Source: Episyrphus balteatus
Lineage: Eukaryota; Arthropoda; Insecta; Diptera; Syrphidae
Direction of reading: 5' to 3'
Length of the DNA: 64,000 nucleotides
Assembly: GCF_945859705.1 (NCBI RefSeq)
Contig: NC_079137.1
Span: 36,391,554 to 36,455,553, forward strand
Every line of letters starts with the position of its first letter. The stretch's first letter is position 1. The notes under the pieces are model-generated. The model was not told where the DNA came from. It was given only the letters and a program-made list of their open reading frames with translations, and searched no databases. Of the stretch, positions 1-11,623 are shown in pieces. Position numbers and translations under genes: made by a program.

Positions 1-3000
1 TTGCGATAAGCGAAAAAAAAAGAGAAAAAAAAAGAAATAAATCAACAAGGACAAAGTTAGCACGAACAAAAAAAAATATTGAAGAACGCATACATTCACA
101 CCTGCCAAAAGTGCCAACAAGTTAGTACAAGGGTATCTTTTAAACACCCTACCTTTTGCAAACCAAATTCACCCACCCCTCACACTCTTTTAAAATTCTA
201 TATAGAACCTAAAACTAACTTTGCATAATTCAATCTGGATTTTCCTTCTCTTCTCTCTCTCTTTCTCTATTCCGCAATATACGTAGATGTCGCACAACGA
301 CCAAATGACATACACACATGCACACAAAATATGTAGGTATGGCTGCTATAGAGAATATTGCGAGATACTGAGCTCCCATTTGACAAAAAGTGCGAAGTGA
401 AAAATCCTTCTGCAGTCTACTTTCGAGCTATTTTCTCAAAATTTTATTCTCTCTTCGCGCACTTCTGAAATTTATGTTTGTCGCATATGGGTGTTTTAGT
501 CCCCCTTTTTTTTCCTAGATGATAAACAGAAGAAAAAAAAAAAACATAACGGAATTAAGGGCCATAGATAAAAAAAAAAACAAAGGGACAATCGCAAAAA
601 GAATGATGAGTGCGACGACAATACGGACAAAGTGGCGTATACGTACTTTTTTTTGTTCAGTTTTTTTTCTTTTCTCCTCTGTAGTTCTCTCTCTCCTGTA
701 TTTTTCTCTATTGGTATAGAGACATAATGCGATTTTATATCGTTAACCGTTTAGTGCGAGTTCTCTATGTTGAAGCCCTTATTTTTTTATCTCATCTCAT
801 CCCCGGGTCGTTGGTAGGTAGGTATCTCTTCTTCGTCTTTTTTACTACGAAATCCCAGCAACAAGTAAGAACCAGTCGTAGAGTATGCGTATGATAGCTG
901 CATTATGCTTCAGCAATGGCGCAAAAGAATTTAACGAAGAAGAAGCTGGAACTTAACGAAATATGAAATTTTAGTTTTAGTGTCATTTGTATGGTGTTTT
1001 GTCAGAATTTCTCCACTTTCCTGACGAATTACCGCAGAATGAGAGATTTACAGTGACAAAGTCTCATCATGCTTCAAAGAGAGGTAATGTGTATGTGTTT
1101 GCTATGAGATAAAGAAGAATAAAACGGTTTTGAAAAACTTAACGAAAGAAGAATAAAACAAGACAAATTTAATTCAATTTCCTTCGTTCTTTGTGTGGTT
1201 TTATATCATTTTGTTCAGTTTTGCAATTCGGATGTACCTTCATTTTACAGAGCTTCAATTTCTCTATCAGTGTGTGTGTGTTTGTATGTGTGTTTGCGTT
1301 GTGATGATGATGACGATGATGCTCTGGTGTTATGTCCTTCTTTGAGGCTTTCTCTTTTATCCTTCATGTCCTTGCAGAAAAAAGGCTCGTTTTTTGTTTC
1401 TTTTTCCATCATCATCATCCAGCGACGACGACGACGAATTTTCTGTAAGCTTCTCGATGTAATAGCTGCAGACATTTTGGCTCGACATGGGGATTTCTTT
1501 TGTTCACCTCGATTTACCAACAATGTTTATATTTGTATGTATGTGTGTAGTTTGCCTCACATACATAGTATTATCTCTACACTCTAAAGATAAATGTTTC
1601 TGTTTTATGTCCTTTTTTCGGCTCGGCGCCAGGGGCTGATGCTAGACTTGTGATATTCACATCTCTTCCTTCTCATCTATACAACATTCAGTTCATATCC
1701 TCCTATGCGAGCCCCATACTCCCAGGGCCCCTGGTGTGGTGGGTCCCTTTTTTATCGCACCGCAGGAGCTCCAAGGCTTAGAGATATATTATTCCAGCAG
1801 CAAAATATAGAGGACCCCCTCTTTTTATACATTTGACCTACTAATGATTTTTAAAGGAAAAATATTCTATATATCCTTGCACATACAGGATATATTTTGT
1901 ACGTCGTAGTCGTGGCAGGGTAGCATTATTGCTCATAATGAGAAAATCTTGTTTTTTTTACTTTGTTTTTTTCTTGCAGTTTTTTTTTTTTTTTCTTCAG
2001 GGGGGAGCTTGCCATTTTTCTTCTTGTTTTTTTTTTTATTTTATTTTTTTAACTGTTATTTGACGCGAAAACGTACTGCATAACGGTTATTGTTATTTTT
2101 ATCCATGTTGTTAATGGTGTGCTTGATGAAAATAGTATGATGTTGCTATTCTAGAGAAAGAAGCTATATAGTCTACTACACCCCAATAGCCTTTTCCACT
2201 TCAACCCCCGCAAACAAACAAAACCAATGGGTTGCGCCTCTGCATTATGGTATTTAGGTTAGACAAGGATTTTTTTTTTTGTTTTTTTTTTTTTTCAAAA
2301 TATAACGGTGATTTGTTTTGGCTTCACTCGCCCCTTTTTGTTGAAAAAAAAAATGTATAAAGCTGTTTGACTTTGTGCGGTATTTGGTGATGCTTAGAGT
2401 GGTGTTTATTTGGATGCTGTTTGAAGAGATGTTTGAGGCGACACTTTCCTTTTGTGTGACAATTTTTATGAAAGACATTTTTACAAAAGAAAATGTTGTC
2501 ATCATAATACTATCTAGCTATATCTATACTTCCAGGGGGGTTATAAGGTTTCTTTTTTTCTTTTTTCTTCTTCATCATCAGCTTCATCTTTCTTCTACAT
2601 ACCTACATTTGTTTGGAGTGAGGTTTTTATATTGTATTTGTTTAAGCTGCGGGGGAAGTCTTAAATGATAAGCGTAGTCGTTGTCGTTTCTCTCTGTTTA
2701 AGTTAATATCTTGTGGCGCCTTTGCTATAATGTGTCAAATACGAGTATGTCTAACGACTGAAGTGGTTGTTGTAAGCATGAAATGGGGAAGTTATTTGAT
2801 ATCATATGGATTTTGTATATAATGTCAGTGACATATTAGTTGTCACTCTAAAGAGTCATTTGTAATGAAGTGTCAGAAGAAGTCGAAGCCACTGACTTGT
2901 TTAGTGTAGTAATTGTATCAACTCATTTCGAAATTGATACAATGAACTTAGATTTTGAAACTTTAGCATTTACTGGTTTTAAATTATGAGTCTTTTAAAA

Positions 3001-3490
3001 ATTTTTAACATTAAAACTAAGCTTTAAGTTCCAACATTTTGTTACAGTTTCACAATAATTAAATAATAGGTACCTGGAACTGATGAATAGAGCCAGAGTT
3101 CTATCTGTCCAATTTGCACACAAGGCTCCCGCTTTCTCTGGATAAACTATAAATACATTCGACTTTTGAAGATCGCCTAAAAAATTCTATCCTTTTAAGT
3201 CTTTCATTTAACATATATTAACAAATGCCAATTTCAATAGAAAATCACAGAATTCATCATCAACACCTTTTAAGAATATTCCCTAATCGAATCCAATCGT
3301 GTTGCATGGACTTTTTTTGTTATTTGGTGTAACTTAAGGTAAAAAAAAAATATACGTTTAATGTTTCTTTGTTAGTGAGATAATAATCGAAGTATCAACA
3401 CTTTACAACCAAAGATAATACTGTTCCCTCCAGAACTTAGAAGGGTCTTTTGATATTGTCCACATATTTACAAAAATATGCATAAAAAAG
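1..3490. other. AT-rich flanking DNA, no gene recognised
   Basis: No open frame here resembles a known protein. The stretch is dominated by T-rich and A-rich runs, with short GT and GAT microsatellites around 1268-1322. Its short open frames are explained by low-complexity sequence (for example the aspartate run from GAT repeats near 1300). The segment 1620-1800 is less biased in composition but has no recognisable coding signal. It could be intergenic DNA or an intron of a neighbouring gene. Confidence 0.6.
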
Positions 3491-3516
3491 CACACATACG
3501 CCCCAGTGAACACATT
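3491..3516 (+). repeat. Solitary terminus of the TACGCCCCAGTGAAC repeat family
   Basis: The motif TACGCCCCAGTGAAC occurs here, at both ends of the inverted-repeat element 9304-9476 (one base changed in the right copy), and at 12780-12800. This copy has no visible partner end nearby, so it is either a broken element or one whose other end has diverged. Confidence 0.55.
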
Positions 3517-3636
3517 TTAAATTCTTCATAAAGTCTCGTACTGTTCGAATTGTTATGATTTAATCCATTCTTAAGGTGTTTTACTTAGTAAGTTATCTTG
3601 TTAATTATATTGGAAAAATTCAGAGAAATTGAAATT

Positions 3637-3886
3637 TTAACCCTCTGTAGGCACACCTCTTTTTTGCGAATTTGGTTTATACTTTTTCATGTCACTAGAA
3701 CTTTTTTCTGTCTCATTTTTTTATAGAGAATCATTTATGAAATCGATGTAGAATAATCCTAGGAATTCGAATATTGTATTCACAATTCAAAAAAAAGGAA
3801 TTTTCACCCTTATAAAGACACTTTATTGTGACTACTTTTAATTTTTGTCCTGCCAAATTCGCACCCATGTGCCGATAGAGGGTTAA
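3637..3886. mobile_element. piggyBac-like MITE (242 bp) flanked by TTAA
   Basis: TTAA target duplications at 3637-3640 and 3883-3886 bracket an element that begins CCCTCTGTAGGCACA and ends TGTGCCGATAGAGGG. These are imperfect inverted termini starting with CCCT, the hallmark of piggyBac-type transposons. At 242 bp it has no room for a transposase, so it is a non-autonomous MITE moved by an element elsewhere. The termini and TTAA are read directly; the family assignment rests on TTAA plus CCCT ends. Confidence 0.7.
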
Positions 3887-4128
3887 TGTAGTAGTAGTGA
3901 ATGTAATAAAGTGAAGTAAAAAAAATATTTAATAAAACAGTTTGGGTTTAATTGCTCTCTCATTGTTTAAACTAATGTAATCTCAAAATTCTGTTGTTTT
4001 GTGATTTAGCCTGTTTTTTTTAATTTGTTTTTTTTTATTATTGGCTTGATATATGCTTTAAATTTTAAATTTTAAATTGGGTTTAAAAAAATCTTTTTAA
4101 ACCTTAAGTCTATTCCGCTGATGAAACG

Positions 4129-4666
4129 AACTGATAAAGAAATATTTGACTGTTAACAGTCGAATTGTTTTTTCCCTGAACACCGTTTATTTTTAATAAA
4201 TATGATTTAAAATCATGAAAATATATAACCAGCATAAAAGTGTTCATATATGCGTTTCGCCCCGATGTAATGGTTATATATTTATACTTTTATGCTGGTT
4301 ATATATTTTCATGATTTTAAATCATATTTATTAAAAATAAACGGTGTTCAGGGAAAAAACAATTCGACTGTTAACAGTCAAATATTTCTTCAATGCCATA
4401 GCAAGGCAATAAAAATAGCTACAATTTATCTTCTTTGAAGACTTGTAGCAACTATATAATTCGCAGTTGCTCTATGCAGCTCGGATTATATGGAATCTCG
4501 ATTTATTCGGGAAAATATGCGTCAAGACAAGGTGTAATGGTCATCTTCTGATGAGCCCAACCATTACATCGGGGCGAAACGCATATATGAACACTTTTAT
4601 GCTGGTTATATATTTTCATGATTTTAAATCATATTTATTAAAAAAAAAAAAAAAAAACTGATAAAG
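4129..4666 (+). mobile_element. Ribozyme-bearing retroelement-like insertion with inverted partial copy
   Basis: An 11-bp direct repeat AACTGATAAAG at 4129-4139 and 4656-4666 flanks this insertion, consistent with a target-site duplication. Inside, the + strand holds one full unit and part of a second in tandem: the segment beginning ACTTTTATGCTGG recurs at 4286 and 4593, a period of 307 bp. A third, inverted copy (4140-4273) lies head-to-head on the left. The right end finishes in a run of about 18 A. The unit contains a complete type III hammerhead ribozyme at 4515-4586. Tandem ribozyme units with poly(A) and a target duplication recall Penelope-like retroelements and animal retrozymes. The insertion has no coding capacity, so it would be non-autonomous. 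Family assignment is inference. Confidence 0.7.
4515..4586 (+). ncRNA. Type III hammerhead ribozyme
   Basis: A self-cleaving RNA whose complete core is visible. CTGATGA is at 4548-4554 and GAAA at 4576-4579. The cleavage triplet GTC is at 4521-4523, so the cut is predicted after C4523. Stem III is 8 bp (4515-4522 with 4579-4586), leaving both RNA ends in stem III, which defines type III. Stem I begins AAGA 4524-4527 with TCTT 4544-4547. Stem II is GCCC 4555-4558 with GGGC 4572-4575. The stem I loop (TGTAATGGT, 4533-4541) is the exact complement of the stem II loop (ACCATTACA, 4560-4568), so the loops could kiss through 9 bp. All core nucleotides are intact, so activity is expected. The inverted copy near 4245-4273 retains only the GAAA half. 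Confidence 0.85.
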
Positions 4667-4988
4667 TCTCATGCAGAATTATTGCAACGAATGAGTCAAC
4701 AGAAAAACTCGTTTTATGTTTTATATTTTTGAGTACTCAGCTCAATGTGCTGCTTTTCACAAAAACCTTTCAAAACCAATCTGCTTTTAAAGATTTTTTT
4801 TTTGTATGTTTGTTCCACAATTTAACATTATAGGTACCAAAGCATTTACCCCAACTCATTTTTTCATGAAGAAAATATGTGAATATCCTTTAGCTCGATG
4901 AGATGCAAAATGCAGCTTACTTTACTACGCCAATGGTGCCAGTGTACAGACGGAATCACTTTCATCTATCTACACAAAAATGTTAAAG

Positions 4989-5941
4989 TAGGGGAAAGTG
5001 GCCTAAAATGGCACCCCAAGGTAAAATGGCCCCCTGGCTAGAAATCGTAGAATCGAAAATAATTAGAAAGTTTTATGAAGGCGATTCTTTAGTTTATCTT
5101 ACAAAACCAACATTATACGAAATTTCAGCAACTTCAAGCCATTATTTGAAATTTGACAGGTCAAACTGTCTCTATCCACCTCAAAAAGTACACTCGTTAT
5201 AATTTTGTGAAATTTTTTTTGCAAAAAAAAAGTATAAAAAACATTGTATTTTGGAAAAAGAAGTTAATGTATGTACGCATGAAGTATTTCTTATTAATTT
5301 ACTGAAATAAGTTGGTTTAAAACGATTTTAAATTTTTTGGTGTAAAAATTAAATTGAAAAAACTCAAAATGGGCAAAATGGCCTACCTAGTGCTCGGGTA
5401 AAATGGCATACCAATTTCACATGCCATTTTAAATTTTTTTCACATTTTCATTTTTTAAAGTATAAATAGTTGCTATTTATGAACGATGTACAGAGAGGAA
5501 GTCCTGGACCGAGGAAAGCCCTTAATTCCGTCAAAAAAACCTGGAAAAAAGCATCCAAAACATTCAAAGTTGCAAAAACGAGACGAGCAACCAACATGAA
5601 CTGGGTTTTAAATGACTGGATGAAAGATCTGGGGGGATTAAGCACCACTTGTTCCAAGAAAATGAAAAAGGAACCCTTTGACTCAATTTCGCATTTAAAA
5701 TAACGTATGTTTGGACAGTGTGCCATTTTACCCGGGTAAATTTGATCAGTGAAATTTGTGGACGTCTTGAAAATTAAAAAAATTAAATACTTTTTGGAAC
5801 TTTTTTAACTCGCTAATAAAAAAAATGTGAGAGTAATATATTAAACTTTGAAAAGTATATAGCATTTAAGTTTGAATGCTACTGTTTTTCGAGATATAGG
5901 ACATTTTCCTTAGGGGGGCCATTTTAGGCCACCTTCCCCTA
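4989..5941 (+). mobile_element. Pogo-like DNA transposon relic with TA target duplication
   Basis: Inverted ends of about 23 bp with one mismatch (starting GGGGAAAGTGGCCTAAAATG; mirrored at 5915-5939) are flanked by TA, as in the Tc1/mariner-pogo superfamily. A damaged frame at 5470-5703 includes ALNSVKK, KASKTFKVAKT and DLGGLSTT. These resemble the pipsqueak-type helix-turn-helix at the N-terminus of pogo-like transposases, followed by the start of the next domain. The arginine-rich stretch between them looks frameshifted. No DDE catalytic core is present, so the element is dead. The motif GTAAAATGGC recurs inside at 5399 and, inverted, at 5723. It is related to the element at 15069-16050. 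Confidence 0.65.
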
Positions 5942-8900
5942 CCTAAACAAAAAAACAAGAAGTAAAATATTTATTTTCTGGTTGTCAGATCACTATGGTC
6001 CTTGATTAGGAAGTCCCTCACCTTATTCACGGCAGCAAACATTAATTTTTCTTGTCGTGAACAAAATATTGTTTGTCACAAACAGTGTGATATTTATTTT
6101 ACAAAAAATTAAAGAAATGCATTTGGGAGATTTTTTTAATTTGACCGATAGTATTTAATTTATTATTGCATACTCTTGTGCGTCCTTTTTCTCTGTGGTT
6201 TAAATTTTATGTATTTAAAAAACAAAACATGTTACCTATTTTTACTTAGGTACTCTACAAAGTAATTAACTAGCACATCACCAAGAAGACATCCGATAGT
6301 ACATTATTATATATAATAATTTTTTTTTTTCGTTGGTGATTGGAGTCAAATTACTTAAGGTAGGTAAACACTTTTTTCCTTTTGATTATTAAGCGTTTAA
6401 ATTTCTCATATAACACTGCATTGTTCTCCCAAGTAGATTCTTTGTTCATAGTAATTAACATCTTCTTCGCATTAATTACTAAAACTATAGTGTTTGCCCG
6501 TCGTAAAGTTTTAGCTAACTTGAAAATTTTTAAAAACAAAAAGACATTGAATAACAAAATTTGAACTAAAAAAAAACATCTGCACGACAAATCCGACACT
6601 CGCAAAATATTACGTTCACTGCGGCGTATGCGTTTTTTTTTTTCTCATTAAACACTGTTCCTATACAATACTGAATAAGTGTAAAGAAGCGATGTTGGAG
6701 AAGTCCAATCAACATTTTGATAGCGTAAGTAACGTGATCAGAGTCAGGGAAAGCATCTTAACTATGGAAACATGACTAATTGTTTGAGTGATTTTCGGGT
6801 ATTTAAGGTAAGTTTAAAAACTTAAGTGCAATAATAGTGCATTTTCTTTAAACAATTATGATACAAACAAAATCGCTGACATTGCATTTAAAGTGTTTAA
6901 CCTGCATCTGTTCTTGTAATTGAATATAAAAATGTCTAAACATTGAATATGTTATTTTTTGATTGAGTGAGAGTTTCAAAAGTATAGTGGAAATAGACAA
7001 GTAAAAAAAATAGTGTTCACATTTTGTATGTGTAATTTGTTTAGTTTTAAAAACCAAACTTTCAGTCCCACTTGTTGTAAAAATTTGTATACTTCTATCT
7101 TTTGCAGAAAATGAAATTAGGTCTTCATCATGAAGTAAGGTGCAAAATTGAAGGCCACTCAAATAGCCCGTTTCTGAAATATTGGTTTTTCTTTTCTTTT
7201 CTCTTTTTGCATTGCTAAGATATTCAAAAGATTCACTTTTCTTAAAAAAAAAAAAAATTAAACTAAAATGTTTTAAATCATTCTAACTTTTAATCATAAA
7301 TCTTTACATATCTATTAAAAACCAATTGAACTTCTTATTTTACAATATACCTAATCTTATTTGCAGCAAAAATAAATCCAACAAAACATCATCCCCGATT
7401 CCTATCGACAATGTGTCTCTCTACTCAACGAAATAATAATAAAAAAAAAAAATGGACAAATATATCTGCAGATAAAGAGCGCACAACGGTAAAATAGGAA
7501 GAAAATTGAAAAAAAACTGAACGATTCCATACTAGGTAGACATAGCCTCTGCAGTACGGCATTCTGTTTATCATCCCCTGGATTTTCTTTCACCTGCGGC
7601 AAAAATATTTACACCCCCTCCCTTCACTCTTCCATTGATTTGCCCACTTATAGGTAATTACTAGCGTTTCATGCAGACAAGAAGTGTCGTCAGCATAAGA
7701 ACGAAGAAAAAATGACACAAAAAAAAAACATAACCTAGCAGGCTTATCACTCAATCGTCAGGTTGACAAGAGAAGACGGCCGGCAGCCTTACGATATCAA
7801 ATAACTGCATTGCAACGCAGCGACGAAGCAGAAGCTACAAACAACACAAGGTGCAGCAGAAGCAGCAGCAGTCGCACTTGATGCATCCATTCCATCCCCT
7901 TCGAACCTTATTATAAATAAATTCCACATACACACTCTCGTTCTCATATCACTTTAGCAAGCCAGCCGTGTCGTTTGCTATTTGCACCACAAGTGGTTCA
8001 TGCATCGAGCTGGTAGTTGAGCTACCTGGCTTTGCGTCAGCATCGAATTGGATGACAGAATGTCGTCCTGTCCCATGGAACCCGATTGGAAACGAGAACA
8101 AGGTGAGCTCTCAAAGTGTTTGGTCCTCATATAAGTATCCTTGATACATTCCACTTCTGTACTGGTTTCTCATTCACCTCATAAAATTCTGGAGCTGGCT
8201 ATTCTGTCCTGACACAGGACAACTGGATACAATCATTTTTGTGCACACATCACCTCTTCTCTGAACGAGCCTTTCTTTCCCATCGTGCCAGCATTCAGTC
8301 GTCCTGGACAGAGAATCCTCTTCGCAGCACAGCGACATCATTATATTGTTGCATGCTCTGTCGATGATGATGATGGTGAAAATTGTGTACCTGTTGTGTG
8401 TACCCTTGAAATTGAGTCCTTTCTCCTGCGCGCATATTATTTGTTGTTGTACGAGTATATAAGATTTATTTGAAGAGGACATGTGTACTCTCACCCAGGT
8501 GTGGTGTTGTGCTGTTATTTGAACTCCGAAGTAGTATAGAACCAAGTGGCACGAAAGCTTGACTGAAGAGTTTTATAAGAGCTTTTTATACTGAATACAG
8601 TTTATCATTGGGGGCCAAAAGAACTATGTATACAGCTGTAATGTATACAAATGGGGGTGAGGAGGTACAGGATGGGCATGTGATGATTATAATTATGTGC
8701 GAAATAAAGTCAGAACCAGAACTCGCTCTCGGGTAATGATTTGATGGTTTCTGTTTTTGTTTGTGTTTCGTGTTGCAATCATTGTAAACCAATAAGTTAG
8801 GATGTGTAAGTAAATTTTGTTGATTTTGTGGAATCTTTGTAGAAACGGTAGGACCTATGGCTAAATAACTTCATGTTTATTTGGGCTTATGGGTGGAAAT

Positions 8901-9300
8901 ACCAATCAGATTAGGGAAGAATGTCCTTTTGATTGAAGCTGTCCAAAACCTATATTTTCAATAGGTATCTAGAAACATTTGATGTATAATCAGTAAATAT
9001 TGGAAATTTTTTGGTACAACTCTGTGCCAAATAAGCATAGAATCAAAAGTTTAACGATCAATACATATCAATATTTGACCCAAACTAGATTAAAAATGCA
9101 AAAAATTAGTTTTATGACAACGATTTACCTGAAAAAAAAAAAAAAAACAACTAAAACAACAAAAAAACTAATTTAATAAATTTGAAAATTTATTTATTAA
9201 TTTATTTTTTTTTCAGGCTAATTGAAGTGATAATCATGCATTTTTAATCAGAAAATTTTTCCCAAAAAAATTGAATACGTAGCAAATATAAAAAAAAAAT
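5942..9300. other. AT-rich flanking DNA; one candidate exon near 8060
   Basis: Most of this stretch is low-complexity AT-rich DNA with no recognisable gene. The segment 7740-8800 is more balanced in composition, with a short CAG-rich patch at 7852-7875. It contains an ATG at 8060 followed by 14 open codons that end in a strong splice donor at 8103. This is listed separately. Confidence 0.5.
8060..8102 (+). CDS. Possible first coding exon of an unrecognised gene
   Basis: An ATG opens a 14-codon frame (MSSCPMEPDWKREQ) that runs into ACAAG|GTGAGC, a near-ideal splice donor at 8103. The surrounding 7900-8100 has a more balanced composition than its neighbours, and 5' leader sequence could precede it. 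The exon would end after 1 base of a codon. It therefore cannot splice in frame to calmodulin exon 2, which begins at a codon boundary. No downstream exon was identified, and a chance ATG plus donor is quite possible. Confidence 0.2.
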
Positions 9301-9303
9301 AAC

Positions 9304-9476
9304 GCGTATACGCCCCAGTGAACGAAAAATGTTTAATATTTTATTATTATCAACTTTTAAATTTAATAAATTTGTTGCAATTTTAATTTTTGTTTTAAAC
9401 AGCGCAGCGACAATGACACAACGAAATTTACATTAATAAAATATTAAACAATTTTTGTTCACTGGGGTGTATACGC
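9304..9476. mobile_element. 173-bp MITE with long inverted arms (TACGCCCCAGTGAAC family)
   Basis: The left arm GCGTATACGCCCCAGTGAAC and the right arm mirror each other, with small differences, for about 45 bp, including TTTAATATTTTATTA further in. The element is short, non-coding and could fold into a hairpin. Related ends occur at 3491 and 12780. The superfamily is not clear because no target duplication is obvious. Confidence 0.65.
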
Positions 9477-9479
9477 ATT

Positions 9480-10600
9480 TTATTTTTTTTATTTTCTGGG
9501 CTGGACTACTAAAAAGCTACGAATTTGATTTTTTTTTTTTTGGGAAAAATTTGCAACTTTGGAATTGGTGTATTTAAAGAGCCAATAGAGATGCGGCTAC
9601 AAGAAAATTGCTACAAATTGTTCTACTTTACATTAAGCCTGGTAAGATTTTCCTTAAGGTGCACATTTGAGAAGGAATAAACCAAAAATTGAAGGGAGTC
9701 CGAGCGTTAGGGTTTTATACAAATCTTTTTCGTTGCTGAAAACATAAAAAAAAATACAGACGAATTGAATAGGTAGTTACCTCCTCCTTTTTAGAAGTCA
9801 AGAAAAAAAAACTTGGGACTGCATTTTTTTTGCGACCGAATTCAATTTTGTTTACCTATGTTACCGACATAAAGTATGTAAAAGTACCGACTATACCTAA
9901 ATTTTAAAACAAACATTTTAATGAAAAATTAAAAAAAAAATGCACGAATGGAAAACTAAAAAATTATAAAAGATTTTTTTCAAGTAATTTAAAAATAAGA
10001 AACTTTAAATGGGTTTGACTTAAAAATGAAGCATGCCATTTAATTTCTTATATAGCAAATATTATAAAAAAAATTAAAATCGTTAGAGCCGCTTTAAAAA
10101 AATGTTTATTACCTAATTACATTAAAATTTTCAAAAAAAAAATTGTACTTTTTTTAATCAAAATCATTAAAACCGATTTTGAAACAACTTTTTCAATTTA
10201 AGTCATATGACAAGTACCGTTAATTTTGGTACTAAGAATAAAATTTCAGTTTCCCTTCTACGGAATTACCAATAACACTAAACTACAAAGTTTGTAGCAA
10301 ATCGCTTCAGTGGTTTAGGTTGTAGCTCGAGATAGAGACAGACAGACAAAAAAATGTACCTAACTTTATAAAAATAAAGATATTCTTGTTCTTGTATCAG
10401 AGTTTTTTTTTTTTTTTTCTTTTTTTTGACGGGAGGAAATCTTCAAAAGACACTTGGCAGTATTCGACACCAAGTAGTGTGGGACTCTTAACCACTAAAA
10501 CCACCTCTTTATCAGGACCAATCTTGAGAGATCGACATCAGATTTTTCTTTCTTAACTTTGTAAAATAACTTTGGGGGAAGTTTAAACTTTTAATACTTT
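9480..10600. other. AT-rich DNA without recognised features
   Basis: A- and T-rich sequence with many homopolymer runs, including about 15 T at 10409-10424. No gene, RNA or element ends were recognised. The stretch 10600-10612 is the downstream edge of the LINE relic that follows. Confidence 0.5.
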
Positions 10601-10611
10601 CCCATGTTTTT

Positions 10612-11620
10612 TTAGACCATAAGCTCATGAGGCTTGGTTCTTCTTAATCTCCGAACATGGTTTCTTGTATTCAAGACGGACACCATTTCAGAATTGGTAT
10701 GACTTTGCAGTCTCTGATTATGCGATACAGCGTATTTTTTAACAACTTCTGTAACCGTTTCTATTTGTAAGTCACGATGTAGATCGCTATTTCTTATGTA
10801 CCAAGGTGCATTAACTATACCAAGAAGGACTTTGTTTTGGAATTTTTGGATGATTTCGGTATTTTTTTTGTTTGTACAGCCCCATAATTGGATTCCATAG
10901 GTCCAAACAGGCTTTAGTACTTGATTATACAGCATTATTTTGTTTTGGGTTGATAAATCAGAGTTGTTACCAAGTAACCAGTACATTTTTCTATATTTCA
11001 AGTTTAGTTCTTCTCTTTTCTTTTTGATGTGCTCTTTCCACTTTGGCTTTGCATCCAAAGTCATTCCAAGGTATTTGGCCGTATTGGCGTAAGGTACAGC
11101 TTGATTTATTAATGAATATTGGAAAATTGTTTATCTTTTTATTTGTAAAGTTTATATGTGAAGATTTTGATTCATTTAGTTTGATACGCCATTTTTCGGT
11201 GCAATCTCTGACTGTGTCGAAGGCATTTTGTAGTTTTACTGCTGCCTTAGAGACACATTTGTCGGGTACCAAAATTGCGGTATCATCTGCAAAAGTAGCC
11301 ATTATGGTGTGATTATACCAACTGGGATATCCCTTGTGTATAGTAAATACAGGGTAGTATCTAGGACACTTTCTTGTGGTACACCGGCTTCTATTTTCTT
11401 CAATTCCGAATATTCTTGATCGTACCTTACTCTAAACAATCGGTCTGAGATGTACTTTCATCTATCTTATCAACAAACTGTAAGCTATTTCCAGCCGCGT
11501 TTGTTGGGTATGGCTTAAAAACATTCGCAAGATGCTCCGCGAAAAGGTTAGCTTTTTCTTTTGGGTTACCGATCTATTTCCCATCTTGAGATTTCAAGTG
11601 AGAGCCCCCACATACTGCAG
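10612..11620 (-). pseudogene. Jockey-like non-LTR retrotransposon reverse transcriptase relic
   Basis: Read on the minus strand, fragments of a LINE reverse transcriptase appear in the right order. First is KEKANLFAEHLANVFKPYPT (near 11560-11500), the linker before the RT core. Next is a GVPQESVL segment (near 11390-11360) matching the GxPQGS motif, then FADDTAIL (11299-11276), the catalytic FADD box. The thumb-like region follows (10612-11064), with KYLGMTLDAKPKWKEHI-like and LKPVWTYGIQLWGC segments. Frameshifts separate the pieces near 11300 and 11090. The catalytic-core part between the linker and the GxPQG box is deleted near 11455. It is a dead fragment of the Jockey group of the I/Jockey LINEs; the exact family is uncertain. 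Confidence 0.8.
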
Positions 11621-11623
11621 ACT

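Noticed and set aside
1195..1587. 130-codon open frame with aspartate run
   Set aside because: Explained by GT and GAT microsatellites; an opposite-strand frame overlaps it equally well.
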